A stretch of 64,000 bases of DNA, taken from assembly GCA_963745405.1 (NCBI GenBank), contig CAVUWY010000002.1, forward strand, positions 2,232,001-2,296,000, written 5' to 3'. A model generated the notes under the pieces. The model had not been told where the DNA came from. It saw only the letters and a program-made list of their open reading frames with translations, and did not search any database. This document shows positions 27,292-35,933 of this stretch, one piece after another. This DNA is from C-114 sp963745405. Lineage in GTDB: Bacteria; Chloroflexota; Limnocylindria; Limnocylindrales; CSP1-4. The position numbers and the translations under genes are program-made. The stretch's first letter is position 1. Each line of letters begins with the position of its first letter.

Positions 27292-30200
27292 ATGCCAGGA
27301 GCGGTGGAGCGGAACGGATCACGCGTGCGACCAACCCATGAAGCCCATGTGCAGCCGGTAGCACTGCCGGCCTGGGCCATCCTCTACACGATCGGCGGCA
27401 CCGCCGCCCTGCTCGGGGCCGTGGCCGTCGTGGCCGATGGATCCGACCCGCGGCCGGCCGTCCTCGTCGCGATGGCCGCGCTCGCGGCGGCGGCCCTCTG
27501 CTGGCGCCGTCGCGCTGCGGACGGCCGGGGCTTCCTCGCCGTCGTCCTCCCGAGCGTCGCCATGGTCCTCATCGCCGCGATCGGGCAGGCCTACGGGCTC
27601 GGCATCGCGTCGAGCGTGCCGGCCGGCACGGCCGTCGGTGCGGCGGCCGTGGCATCGGGTACCGGCGTCGCGGCGGCGGCCCTCTACCTCGTCGTCTTCG
27701 TCCTCATCGGGGCCACGAACCCGCGCGGCTGGTCGCTCGCCTTCTCGCTCCTCCTGGCGGGGCTCCTCGTCGCCCCGCTCGCGCTCGAGGGACGGTTGAC
27801 CGAGACCGCCCTCGTGGCGTGTTCGATCGTCGTCGCGCTCTGCGTGGCGACCGGGGAGGGTGTCGCCTGGCTCCTGGAGGCGGGGCGACTGGCCCAGGGC
27901 CGAGCCGACGAGTCCCAGGCGGACGCGGTGATCCGGTCGCTCCTCACCACGGGGACCGACGCCAGCGTGGTCGTCGACGGGAGCGGCACGATCGAGTTCG
28001 CCAGCCCGTCCGTCGCGACGACGATCAACCACGAACCGGGCGAGCTCGTCGGCCGGGACATCGGGGCCATCGTCACGGCCGCATCGGCGGCCGCGCTCCG
28101 GGAAGCCCATCGCTCCCTTGCCCCGGGGGAGAGCCAGGGCCTCGCCTGCGAGATCGTCCAGGAGGGCGGCACACGGCTGGCCGTCGAGGTGATGGCGACC
28201 CGCCTGGCCGAGGATCGCGGTCTCGTCCTCACGGTCCGCGACGCGACCCGCTGGAAGGCGCTCGAGGAGGAGCTGACCCGGCAGGCGTTCTCCGACTCTC
28301 TCACCGGCCTCGCCAACCGGGCCCTGTACATCGACCGCCTCGGCCACGCCCTCGGCCGGCGCCGCCACCACGCCCGGGGCCCGGCGGTCCTGTTCCTCGA
28401 CCTCGACGACTTCAAGACCGTCAACGACACCCTCGGCCACGTCGAGGGTGACGCGCTGATCCGCCTGGTGGCGGCCCGCCTCGTCGAGACGATCCGGCCC
28501 GAGGACACGGCCGCCCGCCTCGGCGGCGACGAGTTCGGCATCCTCCTCGAGGACGTCGACGAGGACGAGGCGGTCGTCGTCGCCTCGCGCGTGCTGCAGG
28601 CCCTCGACCGCCCGTTCGACCTCAGCGAACGCCAGCTCCGCATCGGGACGACCATCGGCGTCGCCCTCGCCTCACCGGAGCTGCCGGACGCGACCGACAT
28701 GCTGCGGGCGGCGGACATCGCCATGTACGCGGCCAAGGACGAGGGCAAGGGCCGCTTCCGCGTCTTCGAGCCGGCGATGCAGCAGGCGACCGTGGAGCGC
28801 CTCCGCCTCAGCGTCGACCTCCGCGGCGCCCTCGAGCGGCGCGAGTTCGTCCTCCACTACCAGCCGACCGTGACGCTGCCGACCGGGATGGTCACCGGCA
28901 TGGAGGCGCTGGTGCGCTGGCAGCACCCCGAGCGTGGCCTCATCCCGCCGCTGGACTTCATCCCGCTGGCCGAGCGGACGGGGCTCATCGTCCCGCTCGG
29001 GGAGTTCATCCTGCGGGAGGCCTGTCGCCAGGCGCGAGCCTGGCAGCTCGCTCGGCCGGGCCAGCCGCCGCTCATGATGAGCGTCAACCTGTCGGGCGTT
29101 CAGCTCCGCGATCCGAGCCTCGTGGCCGCCGTCAGCCTCGCCCTCGAGGACAGCCAGCTGCCGGCCGAGCTTCTGACCCTCGAGATCACCGAGAGCGTGA
29201 TGGCCCACGAGACGGAGGACGTCATCCGCCGCCTCCGCCAGCTCAAGGGGCTCGGGGTCGGCCTCGCCATCGACGACTTCGGGACCGGCTACTCCTCGCT
29301 CAGCTACTTGCGTCGCTTCCCGATCGACGTCGTCAAGATCGACAAGAGCTTCGTCGACGGCATCGCCAGCGGGACCGACGACATGGTCCTCGCCCGCGCC
29401 ATCGTGCGCCTCGCCCACAGCCTCAAGATCAAGACGGTGGCCGAGGGCGTCGAGCTCGAGGGCCAGGTCCGCCGCCTCGCCAAGATGGGCAGCGACCAGG
29501 CCCAGGGCTTCTATTTCGCCAAGCCGATGGACAGCGTCCGGGCGACCGCCCACCTCGTCGGCCACACGACCCTCAACCTGTGGGTCGGCCACTCGGGCCA
29601 CGAGCTCGACATCATCAAGTCGGTCGTGGCCGACTTCGAGGTCCAGAACCCGGGTCTCAAGGTGGAGGTCACCGGGGCGGTCTCGGACGAGCGGATCATG
29701 GCCGCCCTCGCCTCGGGCAGCGGACCCAACGTCGTCTCGTCGTTCGAGTCCGACAACTTCGGGATCTACTCGTCCGACGGCGGCCTCATCGACCTCGGGC
29801 CGCACATGGAACGCGACGGCATCTCCGAGTCGCTCCTCGTGCCGGCCACCCAGGCCTACACCCGCCGCAACGGCAAGCGCTGGGCCCTGCCGATGCTCGC
29901 GGACACGTACGGCCTGTACCTCAACCTCGACATCCTCGCCGCGACCGGCATCACCGACCCACCGCGGACGGCGACCGAGCTGGCATCGCTCGCCAAGCGG
30001 CTCACCGAGCGGAGCCCGGACGGGACCCTTCGGACGGTCGGCTTCGACCCGCTCATCGGCTTCTACGAGAACTCGGTGACCGTGTTCGGCCACATGTTCG
30101 GGGCACAGTGGGTCGACGAGTCGGGCCGCTCGTGCATCTCGACCGACCCGGCCTGGGCCCGGATGTTCACCTGGCAGAAGGCGCTCGTCGACTGGTTCGG

Positions 30201-30804
30201 GCACGACGCGCTCAAGCGATTCGAGGAGAGCGTCGGCCACGAATTCACGGCGACCAATGCGTTCCAGACCGGTCGGCTGGCGATGATGATCGACGGGGAG
30301 TGGCGGGTCGCCTTCCTCGCCTCCGAGGCGGCCGACATCCACTACCGCGCCGCGCCTACCCCGGTCGACGACGGCATCCCCGGCCACTACGGGTCGGGCT
30401 ACATCAACGGCAGCGTCATCGGCATCCCGGCCCGGGCGGGCCAGCAGCGGGAGAGCTGGAAGCTCGTCCGCTACCTCGCCACCGACGACGGGGCGCTGGC
30501 CAAGCTCTCGAACGGGCTCCGCAACGTCCCCTCGACGAAGACCTCGGTCCGATCGCCCGCTCTCGTCCGCGACGAGCAGTTCGCCGTCTTCCTCGACATC
30601 TTCGCCCACCCCCGGTCGACCTCGTCCCCGGTCACCGCGATCGGGTCCGCCTACGAGGAGATCCTCACCGAGTTCGCCGTGGAGTGGCAGGCCGGGCGGG
30701 TCGCCGACCTGCGGACCGGCCTCCACGCGGTCGACCGCCGCATCGACGACCTCGTCCACGGGACCGGGGCCGACATCCCCCGCCTCGAGCAGCCGGCCGC
30801 CTGA
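27292..30804 (+). CDS. PAS-GGDEF-EAL protein with C-terminal ABC-type solute-binding domain
   Basis: 1,170-residue fusion. Residues 25-190 hold several hydrophobic helices (integral membrane sensor region). A PAS domain follows (about 210-325), then GGDEF with an intact active site (GGDEF 411-415) and a matching RxxD inhibitory site (402-405). The EAL domain has the signature Glu538-Ala-Leu, DDFGTGYSS and AEGVE, so both synthesis and breakdown of c-di-GMP look possible. From about residue 759 to 1150 the protein is a family 1 solute-binding protein (LNLWVGHSG, then DFEVQNPGLKVEV, later QTGRLAMMIDGEW). No signal peptide or membrane helix precedes it, so it should lie in the cytoplasm with the EAL domain. 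This suggests ligand control of c-di-GMP turnover by a captured transporter fold. The ATG at 27292 lacks a strong ribosome binding site; a nearby GTG is possible. Confidence 0.88.
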   Translation: MPGAVERNGSRVRPTHEAHVQPVALPAWAILYTIGGTAALLGAVAVVADGSDPRPAVLVAMAALAAAALCWRRRAADGRGFLAVVLPSVAMVLIAAIGQAYGLGIASSVPAGTAVGAAAVASGTGVAAAALYLVVFVLIGATNPRGWSLAFSLLLAGLLVAPLALEGRLTETALVACSIVVALCVATGEGVAWLLEAGRLAQGRADESQADAVIRSLLTTGTDASVVVDGSGTIEFASPSVATTINHEPGELVGRDIGAIVTAASAAALREAHRSLAPGESQGLACEIVQEGGTRLAVEVMATRLAEDRGLVLTVRDATRWKALEEELTRQAFSDSLTGLANRALYIDRLGHALGRRRHHARGPAVLFLDLDDFKTVNDTLGHVEGDALIRLVAARLVETIRPEDTAARLGGDEFGILLEDVDEDEAVVVASRVLQALDRPFDLSERQLRIGTTIGVALASPELPDATDMLRAADIAMYAAKDEGKGRFRVFEPAMQQATVERLRLSVDLRGALERREFVLHYQPTVTLPTGMVTGMEALVRWQHPERGLIPPLDFIPLAERTGLIVPLGEFILREACRQARAWQLARPGQPPLMMSVNLSGVQLRDPSLVAAVSLALEDSQLPAELLTLEITESVMAHETEDVIRRLRQLKGLGVGLAIDDFGTGYSSLSYLRRFPIDVVKIDKSFVDGIASGTDDMVLARAIVRLAHSLKIKTVAEGVELEGQVRRLAKMGSDQAQGFYFAKPMDSVRATAHLVGHTTLNLWVGHSGHELDIIKSVVADFEVQNPGLKVEVTGAVSDERIMAALASGSGPNVVSSFESDNFGIYSSDGGLIDLGPHMERDGISESLLVPATQAYTRRNGKRWALPMLADTYGLYLNLDILAATGITDPPRTATELASLAKRLTERSPDGTLRTVGFDPLIGFYENSVTVFGHMFGAQWVDESGRSCISTDPAWARMFTWQKALVDWFGHDALKRFEESVGHEFTATNAFQTGRLAMMIDGEWRVAFLASEAADIHYRAAPTPVDDGIPGHYGSGYINGSVIGIPARAGQQRESWKLVRYLATDDGALAKLSNGLRNVPSTKTSVRSPALVRDEQFAVFLDIFAHPRSTSSPVTAIGSAYEEILTEFAVEWQAGRVADLRTGLHAVDRRIDDLVHGTGADIPRLEQPAA

Positions 30805-30877
30805 CCCACCCGGGCGGGTCGCGCCCCGTGGCGCCGTCGAGACGCGGCGGAGACGAGAGCGCGGCACCCTGCCGGCC

Positions 30878-31612
30878 ATGACGAGCGTCCGCCTGCCTGG
30901 CTTCAGCCCGGCCACCTCCGGGCTGCACTTCTCCAACTCGTTCTCGCCCGCCCCGCTCAAGGTCATCACGGTCCCGGGCGTCGCCACCCTCGACATCGGC
31001 GACGTCTCGAACGGCCTCTGCGGCGGCATGTCGTTCACGGTCGCCGACCTGCTGCTCGCCAACGTCGCGCCGCCGCCCGACACGAGCCCGCCCGGCAGTG
31101 GCGACGCTCGGTTCGACTACATCCGCGAGCGCCAGATCGACAGCTTCGACGGCATCGCCCTGCCGGTCCGCTTCCTCGAGCTGATGGACCCGACGCGCCC
31201 GGCCCGCGAGCCGTTCTGGGCGCGCTGGATCGGTGTCGTCCGGATCGGCGCACTGATCCTCGACCGCAACAGCCGGACCTGGGTGATGATCAACGACGAA
31301 TGGCCGTCGATCCGGGCCGATCTGGACGCCGGCAAGCCGGCGATGCTGGGACTCGTTCGGGTCCTCGACCGGACAGCGAACCTGCTGGGGCACAACCATC
31401 AGGTGCTCGCCTACGGGTACGACCTCGAGGGGACGGCCCTCACCCTGCGCATCTACGACCCGAACTGGCCGGGGACGGAGGTGACACTGTCCCTCGACGT
31501 CGGCGATCCGAACGGGACGGCCGCACCTGTCTACTCGACCACGGACCCGGCGACGATCTGTTTCTTCCACGCGCCGTACACTCCGCGCCTGCCGACCGTC
31601 TGGGGAGCCTGA
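30878..31612 (+). CDS. Papain-like putative cysteine peptidase
   Basis: 244-residue protein with a papain-like catalytic pattern: Cys48 in NGLCGGMSF at the start of a helix, a His in GHNHQVLAYGYD (172 or 174), and Asp194/Asn196 in IYDPNWPG. The order Cys-His-Asn/Asp and the small residues around Cys48 fit the C39/C1-like fold. No signal peptide, propeptide or anchor is present, so it may act in the cytoplasm or be exported by another route. It lies 73 bases after the c-di-GMP fusion gene on the same strand. Substrate unknown; a transglutaminase or acyltransferase role is also possible. Confidence 0.6.
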   Translation: MTSVRLPGFSPATSGLHFSNSFSPAPLKVITVPGVATLDIGDVSNGLCGGMSFTVADLLLANVAPPPDTSPPGSGDARFDYIRERQIDSFDGIALPVRFLELMDPTRPAREPFWARWIGVVRIGALILDRNSRTWVMINDEWPSIRADLDAGKPAMLGLVRVLDRTANLLGHNHQVLAYGYDLEGTALTLRIYDPNWPGTEVTLSLDVGDPNGTAAPVYSTTDPATICFFHAPYTPRLPTVWGA

Positions 31613-31692
31613 CGGAGTCGGCCACCACCCCACCAGGGAACGGCCGAGGAACTTCGACCGAACCGACGAGGCTCGGGCGTGGTCTAGTAGGC

Positions 31693-32253
31693 GTGACGGT
31701 GACCGATGGATCCCTGTATGGCGGGCTGCTCGACCGGGCGAGACGACGGGACGGCGATGCCTTCGCCCAACTGGTCGATCCGCGCCTCGCCGGCCTCCTC
31801 CGGACCGCGACCGCCATCCTCGGCCACGAGGACGACGCGAGCGACGCGCTCCAGGATGCGCTGACCCGCGCCTGGCGCGGCCTGTCCGGGCTCCGCGACG
31901 AGGACCGCTTCGAGGCCTGGCTCACGCGGATCGTCGTCAACGAATGCCGGACCGCCCTCAAGCGACGGACGCGGACCCGGATCCGAGAGATCCCGGTCGA
32001 CGATGGATCGGGCGCCGGCGACCCCGTCTCGCCGCGGGCCGGCGTCGCCGAATCGGTCGTCAACCGACTCGCCCTCGAGGCCGCCTTCGAGCGGCTGGGC
32101 GCCGACGAGCGGTCGATCCTCGTCCTCCACCACCTCGACGGGCGCCCGCTCGACGAGGTGGCCGCCATCCTCGGCATACCCGTCGGAACCGCCAAGTCGC
32201 GGCTCCATGCCGCACGCGGATCACTGGAACGCAACCTCGGGAGGCAGCGATGA
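31693..32253 (+). CDS. ECF-type RNA polymerase sigma factor
   Basis: 186-residue sigma-70 family ECF factor. Region 2 (residues about 15-85) contains the DASDALQDALTRAWRG core-binding helix; region 4 (about 125-185) contains LDEVAAILGIPVGTAKSRLHAARG, the -35-binding helix-turn-helix. GTG at 31693 or 31699 both give standard lengths. Its stop overlaps the ATG of the downstream membrane protein (ATGA), the usual arrangement for a sigma factor and its membrane partner. Confidence 0.9.
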   Translation: MTVTDGSLYGGLLDRARRRDGDAFAQLVDPRLAGLLRTATAILGHEDDASDALQDALTRAWRGLSGLRDEDRFEAWLTRIVVNECRTALKRRTRTRIREIPVDDGSGAGDPVSPRAGVAESVVNRLALEAAFERLGADERSILVLHHLDGRPLDEVAAILGIPVGTAKSRLHAARGSLERNLGRQR

Positions 32254-33068
32254 CGACGTCCGACGACGAGATCCGCGAGATGCTCTCCGCCCGCGCCGCG
32301 CGAGCCGACGGCGTCCGGGTCGGCCCCATCCTCGACCGGGCGCTCCGGGCCCCGGCACCCGTGGCGTCGGGCCTCAGCTGGTGGCGGGCCGCGCTCGGCG
32401 TCGGCGGTGTCGCTGCCGCCGGCGTCGCCCTCGCGGTCGCGGCCGTCTGGTTCGCCGGCGGGTCCCATCCGGGTCCGTCGGCCTCGCAGGCCGCGGTGGG
32501 CGCCTCGATCGCCGCGACGCCGACCACGCCTCCCCCGTCGCCGCCGCCGTCGCCCGCTGCCGCATCGCCGGCGCATCCATCGTCCTCGCCGTCGCCGGCC
32601 CCCTCGCCGACCGCGTCCCGCTCGGTCGACTGCGCGGCCGCCGATCTGACCGCCCGGATCCTCGACTGGCAGGGAGCGGCGGGAAGCCGCATCGCCGACA
32701 TCGAGCTGGCGAGCCGCGACGGTGCCTCGTGCCTCATCCAGGGCCGGCCCCAGGTCCTGTTGCTCGACGCTCATGGGTCGACGCTCATCGACTCCGCGAA
32801 GAGCGGCAGCGGCCCGGCGCACGTCTCGCCTACGGACCCGCGCTACGTCGTCTCGTCCGGTCAGCCGCTCAAGACTCAGATCGGGGCCTCGAACTACTGC
32901 GGCGCATCGCCGGCGCTGCCCCTCACCGTCGCGCTGGTACTGCCGAACGGCGGCCACGAGCCGCTCGTCGCCACGGCACTCACGACCGGCGATCAGGCCG
33001 AGGCCGTCCCGCCCTGCAACGGCCAGGGGAGTCCGGCGTCGATCACCACGAACGGCTGGAGCCGCTAG
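32250..33068 (+). CDS. Membrane protein with DUF4232 domain, likely sigma-factor partner
   Basis: 272-residue protein: short cytoplasmic N-terminus (1-42, too short for a zinc anti-sigma domain and lacking H-x3-C-x2-C), one membrane helix (about 46-69), a long Pro/Ser/Ala linker (72-125) and an exported DUF4232-like domain with two spaced Cys that may pair (CAAADL, CLIQG and later CGASP, CNGQG). Coupling to the ECF gene suggests an anti-sigma or regulated target; the N-terminal domain is not a recognised anti-sigma fold, so the role is uncertain. Confidence 0.7.
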   Translation: MTTSDDEIREMLSARAARADGVRVGPILDRALRAPAPVASGLSWWRAALGVGGVAAAGVALAVAAVWFAGGSHPGPSASQAAVGASIAATPTTPPPSPPPSPAAASPAHPSSSPSPAPSPTASRSVDCAAADLTARILDWQGAAGSRIADIELASRDGASCLIQGRPQVLLLDAHGSTLIDSAKSGSGPAHVSPTDPRYVVSSGQPLKTQIGASNYCGASPALPLTVALVLPNGGHEPLVATALTTGDQAEAVPPCNGQGSPASITTNGWSR

Positions 33069-33195
33069 CCGGCTCAGCTACCCGGTGGTTCGCTGCCGGT
33101 GCCGAGAGCAGGGAGGCTTCCGTGAGGGCTCCCGGTCGTGTCAGACTGGCGGGCACCGACGCGGCCTCGCGCCGGTCGAGGGGAGGAGCGGCACG

Positions 33196-33717
33196 GTGTC
33201 ATCGGAAGGGGAGGTCGGTCCGGAGGGCGGCGCCCGACCCTCGGCCCTCGCCGCGATCGATGCCGAGAGCGCCGGCTGGTACGCCCTCGTCCGGCTCGTC
33301 CGATCGCTGAACCTCGACGAGCGGATGGAGCCTGGCTACTACAGCGACCCAGCCTGGTCCGTGCGCGACGTCGTCGGCCACCTGGGCTCGTGGCTCGCCG
33401 AGGCCCAGGTCCAGCTGGAACGGATGGCCGGCGGCACGTACGAGGGCCACGACATCGACATCGACGACTTGAACGCCCGGCTCCTCGAGGCGATCCACGG
33501 CCAGCCCTGGGACGTCACCTGGACGCAGGCCAATGCGGCCCGCACCCGCCTCCTGCAGGCCTGGGCCGACCTGACCACCGTCGACGACGAGGCCGCCTGG
33601 TGGATCCGCAAGTCGGGGGCGGATCACTACGCCGAGCACCTCGACCGCCTCAGCGCCTGGACCATCGAGCTGCTCGGCCGCCGGCCGCGGCCTTCAGGCC
33701 TGCCGGACGTTTCCTAG
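33196..33717 (+). CDS. DinB/maleylpyruvate isomerase-like protein
   Basis: 173-residue four-helix DinB-superfamily protein. GTG at 33196 follows GGGAGGAG. Candidate metal-binding His residues sit in VVGHLGSWL and HYAEHLDRL, matching the three-His pattern of the fold. Related proteins are thiol-dependent S-transferases or isomerases using mycothiol or bacillithiol; the thiol here is unknown. Ends four bases inside the end of the convergent Fur-family gene. Confidence 0.7.
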   Translation: MSSEGEVGPEGGARPSALAAIDAESAGWYALVRLVRSLNLDERMEPGYYSDPAWSVRDVVGHLGSWLAEAQVQLERMAGGTYEGHDIDIDDLNARLLEAIHGQPWDVTWTQANAARTRLLQAWADLTTVDDEAAWWIRKSGADHYAEHLDRLSAWTIELLGRRPRPSGLPDVS

Positions 33718-34169
33718 CGGTCGGACGGTCCCGGCTCCGAGCACACCGCGCATGTGCCGCTGATCGTCAGGTGCCCGACGTCGACCGCGAAGCCGCGGCT
33801 GCGCTCGATGCCGGCCACGAGCTCGGCCGCCTCTGCCGGGGCGATCTCCCACGAACCGCCGCACGACGAGCACTGCAGGTGGGCGTGGCGGGTCTCCGGC
33901 AGGACGTGGAACTCCTCGCGACCGTCGACCCCATGGCTGTGATGGACATAGCCGAGCTCCTCGAGGACGTCGAGGGTCCGGTAGACGGTGGACGGCGTCG
34001 TCTCGGCGTCGCGCTCCCGGCAGCGGTCGACGATCTCGCTGCCGGTCACATGGCCGCTCGTCTCGGCGAGGACCTCGAGGATCAGCCGCCGCTGTGGTGT
34101 CCAGCGCAATCCACGCGCCCGGAGCTCGTCGCGGAGGTCGGACAGGGGAGTCGGCTTGGCGACCGTCAT
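33714..34169 (-). CDS. Fur-family metal regulator (Nur-like by context)
   Basis: 151-residue Fur-family protein. N-terminal winged helix (RWTPQRRLILEVLAE), His-rich metal region (HHSHGVDGREEFHVLPETRHAHLQC) and two zinc-ribbon pairs, CSSC and CAVC. ATG at 34169 overlaps the cbiO-like stop by four bases, so it belongs to the Ni/Co importer operon. Together with a Nur-type box upstream of that operon this favours a nickel-responsive role. It is distinct from the Zur-like protein at 23996. Confidence 0.85.
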   Translation of the reverse strand: MTVAKPTPLSDLRDELRARGLRWTPQRRLILEVLAETSGHVTGSEIVDRCRERDAETTPSTVYRTLDVLEELGYVHHSHGVDGREEFHVLPETRHAHLQCSSCGGSWEIAPAEAAELVAGIERSRGFAVDVGHLTISGTCAVCSEPGPSDR

Positions 34170-35056
34170 ACGGGTCCGACCTCGAGGTGGTGCTCCACGT
34201 CGTGATCGTGGGTGTGACGGGTCGTGCCGTGCTCGTGGAAGTGCTCGTGGATGAGGTTGGCCCGGAGGAGCAGATCGCGGTCGGCGAGGATCGTCGTCGG
34301 ATCGCCGTCGGCGAGGACCCGCCGGTCCTCCCCGAGCACGATGGCGCGGTCGGCGATGATCGGCACGATATCGAGCTCGTGGGTGGCCGTGACGAGCGTC
34401 TTGCCGCCCTCGCCGAGCTGACGGATGAGGTGGACGAGGACCCATTTCGTCCGTGGGTCGAGGGATGCCGTCGGCTCATCGAGGAGGAGTACGTCCGGGC
34501 GGAGCGACAGGACGGAGGCGATCGCAGCCCGCTTCTTCTCGCCGCCCGAGAGCTCGAACGGTGCCCGGTCGGCGATGTGGGCGATGTCCATCGCCCGGAG
34601 TGCCTCGTCGCAGCACGCTCGGACATCGTCCGGGGAGAGGCCGAGCTGGAGCGGGCCGAAGGCTACGTCGTCGAGCACGGTCGCGCTGAACAGCTGGATG
34701 TCGGGGTCCTGGAAGACGAGGCCCACCCGGCGATGGAAGCGGAAGGCGTCCACCCCGTCGGCCACCGCGGCGACGTCCTGGCCGAGGGCCCGCATCGTGC
34801 CGGCCGACGGACCGACGATCCCGTCGAGCAGCTTGAGGAGGGTCGACTTGCCGGAGCCGTTCGCCCCGAGCAGGGCGACCCGCTCCCCGCGGACGATCCG
34901 GAGGTCGATCCCGTCGAGGGCGACCTGCCGCCCGTTGTAGAGGTAGCGGACGCCGTGGAGCTCGAAGACGACCTCGTCGGACGGTGGCCCGTGCTCGACC
35001 GGCGGGTCGGTGACCGGAGACTCCTCGAGCGCCGCGGCCATCGGATCGCCGCTCAC
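34166..35056 (-). CDS. ECF-type Ni/Co transporter ATPase (CbiO/NikO-like)
   Basis: 296-residue energy-coupling ATPase. Walker A GANGSGKST, Q-loop VFQDPDIQLF (the QDPD form typical of ECF ATPases), signature LSGGEKKR, Walker B VLLLDEPTASLD, switch THELD. GTG at 35056 overlaps the upstream permease stop (GTGA). The C-terminus is His-rich (HEHFHEHGTTRHTHDHDVEHH), fitting nickel or cobalt handling. Confidence 0.9.
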   Translation of the reverse strand: MSGDPMAAALEESPVTDPPVEHGPPSDEVVFELHGVRYLYNGRQVALDGIDLRIVRGERVALLGANGSGKSTLLKLLDGIVGPSAGTMRALGQDVAAVADGVDAFRFHRRVGLVFQDPDIQLFSATVLDDVAFGPLQLGLSPDDVRACCDEALRAMDIAHIADRAPFELSGGEKKRAAIASVLSLRPDVLLLDEPTASLDPRTKWVLVHLIRQLGEGGKTLVTATHELDIVPIIADRAIVLGEDRRVLADGDPTTILADRDLLLRANLIHEHFHEHGTTRHTHDHDVEHHLEVGPV

Positions 35057-35931
35057 GACAGGGCCCGCCCGGCGACCACTGCCAGCGCGGCCACGGCCAG
35101 TGCGCCGATCAGGGCGGCCCAGTCCGCGCTCCGCATCCGGTAGGAGTTCAGCGTCCGCATCGAGCCGGTGAAGCCCCGGGCGGCCATCGCCCCATAGACG
35201 TCCGTGCTCATCTTGAACGATCGATTGACGAGGTTGCCGATGCCACCGGCGATCCAGCGGCGCTGCTCGCCGCCGCTCGTCCGGGCGACGATCCGGCTCT
35301 TGCGGGCCTCGAACATCCCGTTGGCAAGGTGGAGGAACAGGAAGATGTAGCGGTAGGCCATGGCCAGGACGAGGATGAACAGCTGGGGGACGCGGATCGC
35401 CTGGAGGCTCTTGAGCACGTCGGCCCACGGGGTCGTCAGGACGAGGAGGACGGCGAGCGACACGCTCACCGCGACCCTGCTCACGAAGATGACCGCGCCG
35501 ATCAGTCCGGGGATCGAAGGAGCGATGATGATCGGCCCGATGGCGAGCTCGAAGAGGCGCGGGCCGGGGACGAAGAAGATGGCCGGGATGACGACGATCC
35601 CGGCGAACAGCGGGATCCCCAGCCAGACGCGCTTGACGAAGAAATCGAACGGCACCCGGCTCGCGGCGGCTGCGGCCAGGACGACCGCGTACAGGCCGAC
35701 GAGGACGGCGATCGAGCCCGTCAGGCTGGCCGCGAGGACGACGGCGAGGAACATCGCCAGCTTGGCCCGTGGGTCGACGCCCTGGAGCCAGCCTCGTCGT
35801 CGTGCGTGCTCCTCGGTGAAGACGGCCCGTTCGATCGAGGCCGTGATGCCGGCCACGGTGTGCTCGAGCCAGCCGATGTGGCCCTCCGCGGGACGGCGTT
35901 CGGGAGCGGCGGTGGGGGTCGCTGCGGCCAT
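35053..35931 (-). CDS. ECF-type Ni/Co transporter T component (CbiQ/NikQ-like)
   Basis: 292-residue membrane protein with about six helices and the two Ala-Arg-Gly coupling helices: an ARKSRIVAR-type segment and AMAARGFTG. ATG at 35931 lies two bases after the cbiM-like stop. It links the ATPase to the substrate-binding CbiM protein. Confidence 0.88.
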   Translation of the reverse strand: MAAATPTAAPERRPAEGHIGWLEHTVAGITASIERAVFTEEHARRRGWLQGVDPRAKLAMFLAVVLAASLTGSIAVLVGLYAVVLAAAAASRVPFDFFVKRVWLGIPLFAGIVVIPAIFFVPGPRLFELAIGPIIIAPSIPGLIGAVIFVSRVAVSVSLAVLLVLTTPWADVLKSLQAIRVPQLFILVLAMAYRYIFLFLHLANGMFEARKSRIVARTSGGEQRRWIAGGIGNLVNRSFKMSTDVYGAMAARGFTGSMRTLNSYRMRSADWAALIGALAVAALAVVAGRALS

Positions 35932-35933
35932 CG

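Noticed and set aside
27236..27361. Possible leader peptide gene before the GGDEF-EAL fusion, preceded by AGGAGG
   Set aside because: The AGGAGG is only one base from the ATG and four from a GTG, the 41-residue peptide is not family-like, and it overlaps the real gene.
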